Source of the DNA: CAYNUJ01 sp964573255 | GTDB taxonomy: Bacteria; Bacteroidota; Ignavibacteria; Ignavibacteriales; Melioribacteraceae | Length of the DNA: 64,000 bases | NCBI GenBank assembly: GCA_964573255.1 | Contig: CAZNJB010000004.1 | Span: 55,223-119,222 of the forward strand | Direction of reading: 5' to 3' | In this document: one piece after another, positions 62,511 to 64,000 of the stretch | Layout: every line of letters starts with the position of its first letter | Position numbering within the stretch: position 1 is the stretch's first letter | The notes under the pieces: model-generated | What the model saw: the letters and a program-made list of their open reading frames with translations, nothing else | The model's database searches: none | What the model was told of the DNA's origin: nothing | Program-made: the position numbers and the translations under genes

Positions 62511-63824
62511 TCACCTCCTTCCTAATGCAATATTATTTGAACCAACGGCACAAATAATATTACTTTTAATTGCTACAGAAGTAAAGTCTATTAAATTATT
62601 TATATCATCGCCTATTCTTCGCAAATTCCAACTTATACCATTGTAATGATATACTTTACCAAACGAACCTACTGCTACTATATCATTATATCCTATTCCT
62701 ATAACTTTTGAGTATCCGTCAAAATTTACCGGTTCGCTAATTTCTTCCCAACCTCCTTTGCCTTCCGTACGCACAAACCTATAATAACCGAAGACATACA
62801 GTTTTTTCCTAATTGGATAAACCGTAACGCTACTGATACCTAAATTAGTTCCGTCAATTAAAAAAGATTTACTGTTTTTTATTTCGAAAAGCTCGGAATT
62901 TATACCGGTAAAAAGCTCTGTGGCAATACAATATATTTTTTCATTATCTCCATTTATATCATGGAATCTTAAATCCGTCCCGCTCTCTATCTTCTCCCAT
63001 CGGCTACCGTCGTAATGGGCTATGGGACCTCCTCGACCTACAAAATATATATTAGCGCTACTTTCTCCCCAAGCTTTTGATAAAGATAAATTACTATTTG
63101 TAATTTCTCTAACATCATAGATTTTCCAATTATTTCCGTCCCCATGAATAGGTAAGCTTCCTACTAACCAAATGTCATTTGATGAGAAAGCAAATATTCC
63201 TTCTAATGGAATAAAAGTAGCATTCCCTCTGAAATTAACTATTATTCTCCTCAACTCCCACTTATTTCCGTCCCAATGAACGGCATTATAAGGCTGCACC
63301 CAAACACCATTGCTGTCGTATTGGTCGGTCCACTCGGTGTGTATCTCTCCCACAGCCCAAATGTCATTCTCGTTTATTATAGCTACGTCGTTCAACACGC
63401 TGCTGCCATTTGCCCCGCCGAATGTAAAGGTTTGCCAGGTAAAATCGTGGCTGGTGGTATCCATTGTTCTAATACTTGCTACGGCGCTTATTCCGTAATT
63501 GTTTACAAGTTCCGCTTTGTAGTTGTAATTTGTTGAGGGAAGTAAACCTTCGTCGTAAATCACAGTATCCGGTTTATCCATGGTTAGGGTCTCTATTATT
63601 GTGTCGTTGCGGGTAACGGTTACGTTCTGCGGTAGGTTTAATTCTTGCAAGCTTAACTTCAACCATGCTTCGGTGCTTGAGGCGTCCAATGCTTCCAACA
63701 TAATTTTCCCTTGCGCTGCCGGCGGTTCCGTGGTTTGGCAAGAAGAAAAATTAATTATTGTTATTGCGAAAAATAAAATTACGACAGAAATTGTTTTGTA
63801 TCCCTCACAAAATAATTTCTTCAT
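62511..63824 (-). CDS. Beta-propeller surface lipoprotein (copy 3 of 3) with fibronectin-like domain
   Basis: A 437-residue lipoprotein (signal ISVVILFFAITIINFSSCQTTEPP, cysteine ~30). Residues ~40-125 form an extra domain (KIMLEALDASSTEAWLKL...YDEGLLPSTNYNYKAELVNNYG) of fibronectin type III type, absent from copies 1 and 2. The propeller repeats follow (VAIINENDIWAVGEIHTE, GIFAFSSNDIWLVG, AWGESSANIYFVGRGGPIAHYDGSRWEKI). The GTG at 63827 is possible but the ATG at 63824 is preferred. Its final codons encode AGGAAGGAGGTGA, a strong ribosome site with no ORF of note after it. Confidence 0.82.
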   Translation of the reverse strand: MKKLFCEGYKTISVVILFFAITIINFSSCQTTEPPAAQGKIMLEALDASSTEAWLKLSLQELNLPQNVTVTRNDTIIETLTMDKPDTVIYDEGLLPSTNYNYKAELVNNYGISAVASIRTMDTTSHDFTWQTFTFGGANGSSVLNDVAIINENDIWAVGEIHTEWTDQYDSNGVWVQPYNAVHWDGNKWELRRIIVNFRGNATFIPLEGIFAFSSNDIWLVGSLPIHGDGNNWKIYDVREITNSNLSLSKAWGESSANIYFVGRGGPIAHYDGSRWEKIESGTDLRFHDINGDNEKIYCIATELFTGINSELFEIKNSKSFLIDGTNLGISSVTVYPIRKKLYVFGYYRFVRTEGKGGWEEISEPVNFDGYSKVIGIGYNDIVAVGSFGKVYHYNGISWNLRRIGDDINNLIDFTSVAIKSNIICAVGSNNIALGRR

Positions 63825-63897
63825 CACATACCCCCGTTTTTTTCGCCATGAAATAATACGCTGTATTGAAAAGATTAATTGCTCGTTTTCTCTTCAT
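63805..63897 (-). CDS. Short ORF downstream of leader repeat, copy B
   Basis: A 30-codon ORF (MKRKRAINLFNTAYYFMAKK...) with GGAG 8 nt before its ATG and its stop 20 nt inside the copy 3 lipoprotein gene in another frame, a typical translational-coupling layout. It parallels the 62-codon ORF at 56686 that follows copy A of the repeat. Confidence 0.35.
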   Translation of the reverse strand: MKRKRAINLFNTAYYFMAKKTGVCDEEIIL

Positions 63898-63922
63898 TTT
63901 GCAATCTCCAATTTAAATACGC

Positions 63923-64000
63923 ATAAAAATTATTTTAATTAAATCAAATAACTCTTCTCTTCGAATCTAAACTTGAATCATCCCTATCCCGGCTTCCCCG
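63923..64000 (-). repeat. Leader repeat, copy B (reaches window edge)
   Basis: 78 bp matching 56712-56789 except at five positions. It precedes a GGAG-ATG short ORF and a beta-propeller lipoprotein gene, just like copy A. It may extend beyond the window. Confidence 0.8.

Noticed and set aside
63580..63942. 120-codon plus-strand ORF near the window end
   Set aside because: Antisense to the copy 3 lipoprotein gene and its leader; composition is that of a shadow.
1..64000. CRISPR arrays, tRNA/rRNA genes, transposases, integrases or phage genes
   Set aside because: Read through all gaps between genes; apart from the SRP RNA no structural RNA or array pattern was seen, and no protein matches such families.

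Overview
The window is AT-rich, gene-dense bacterial DNA that fits a member of the Bacteroidota/Chlorobiota/Ignavibacteriota group, most likely an ignavibacterium-like lineage. Evidence: type IX secretion (T9SS) hallmarks (a C-terminal sorting tail, a T9SS plug-like protein, PorV/PorQ-like barrels), a bacillithiol enzyme (BshC), DUF2851, a bifunctional-nuclease/UVR protein, an LptD outer-membrane protein, and several upstream regions with a Bacteroidetes-type promoter (TTG, about 20 nt, TAnnTTTG). The lineage is inferred from gene content only; no rRNA is present.

Layout. 1-5.3 kb: housekeeping (partial folD, deoC, a small HicB-like protein, a SpoU methyltransferase, aroA, then bshC convergent). 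5.6-12.1 kb: envelope cluster with two paralogous DUF1207-like outer-membrane proteins flanking a flippase-like membrane protein, two family 2 glycosyltransferases and a NodB deacetylase, followed by an M50 protease. 12.3-16.6 kb: lipoprotein, BNR-repeat protein with a FlgD-like tail and two PorV-like barrels. 16.6-19.7 kb: GNAT/FemAB-like transferase and two glycosyltransferases (GT4, GT9). 19.9 kb: SRP RNA. 20.3-27.3 kb: small protein, T9SS plug protein, Gfo/Idh oxidoreductase, LEA-like lipoprotein, ROK kinase, LptD, NYN nuclease. 27.4-30.5 kb: small membrane proteins, a class A beta-lactamase-like serine hydrolase and a phosphodiester glycosidase. 30.8-33.9 kb: pyrG and a TPR protein. 34.1-42.4 kb: a tightly overlapping run purN-purH-mreB-mreC-mreD-mrdA-rodA-pyrF linking purine/pyrimidine synthesis with cell elongation. 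42.5-51.9 kb: DUF2851, BFN nuclease, etfBA, clpS, ychF, pepD, acyl-CoA ligase, Crp/Fnr regulator.

From about 52 kb on the character changes: wide intergenic gaps, broken genes and repeats. This accessory region (minus strand) holds three beta-propeller surface lipoproteins alternating with secreted proteins that share an N-terminal domain. One of these, a large T9SS substrate (57143-60345), carries an in-frame stop and a 95-nt insertion that splits its sorting tail; removing those 95 nt restores the canonical NPFNPST motif. A second secreted gene (53563-53979) is cut by a TGA where Trp is expected. A 78-bp leader repeat occurs at 56712-56789 and again at 63923-64000, each time ahead of a short ORF and a beta-propeller lipoprotein gene. 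These are the least ordinary parts of the window.

No tRNA, rRNA, CRISPR array, transposase, integrase or phage gene was recognised.
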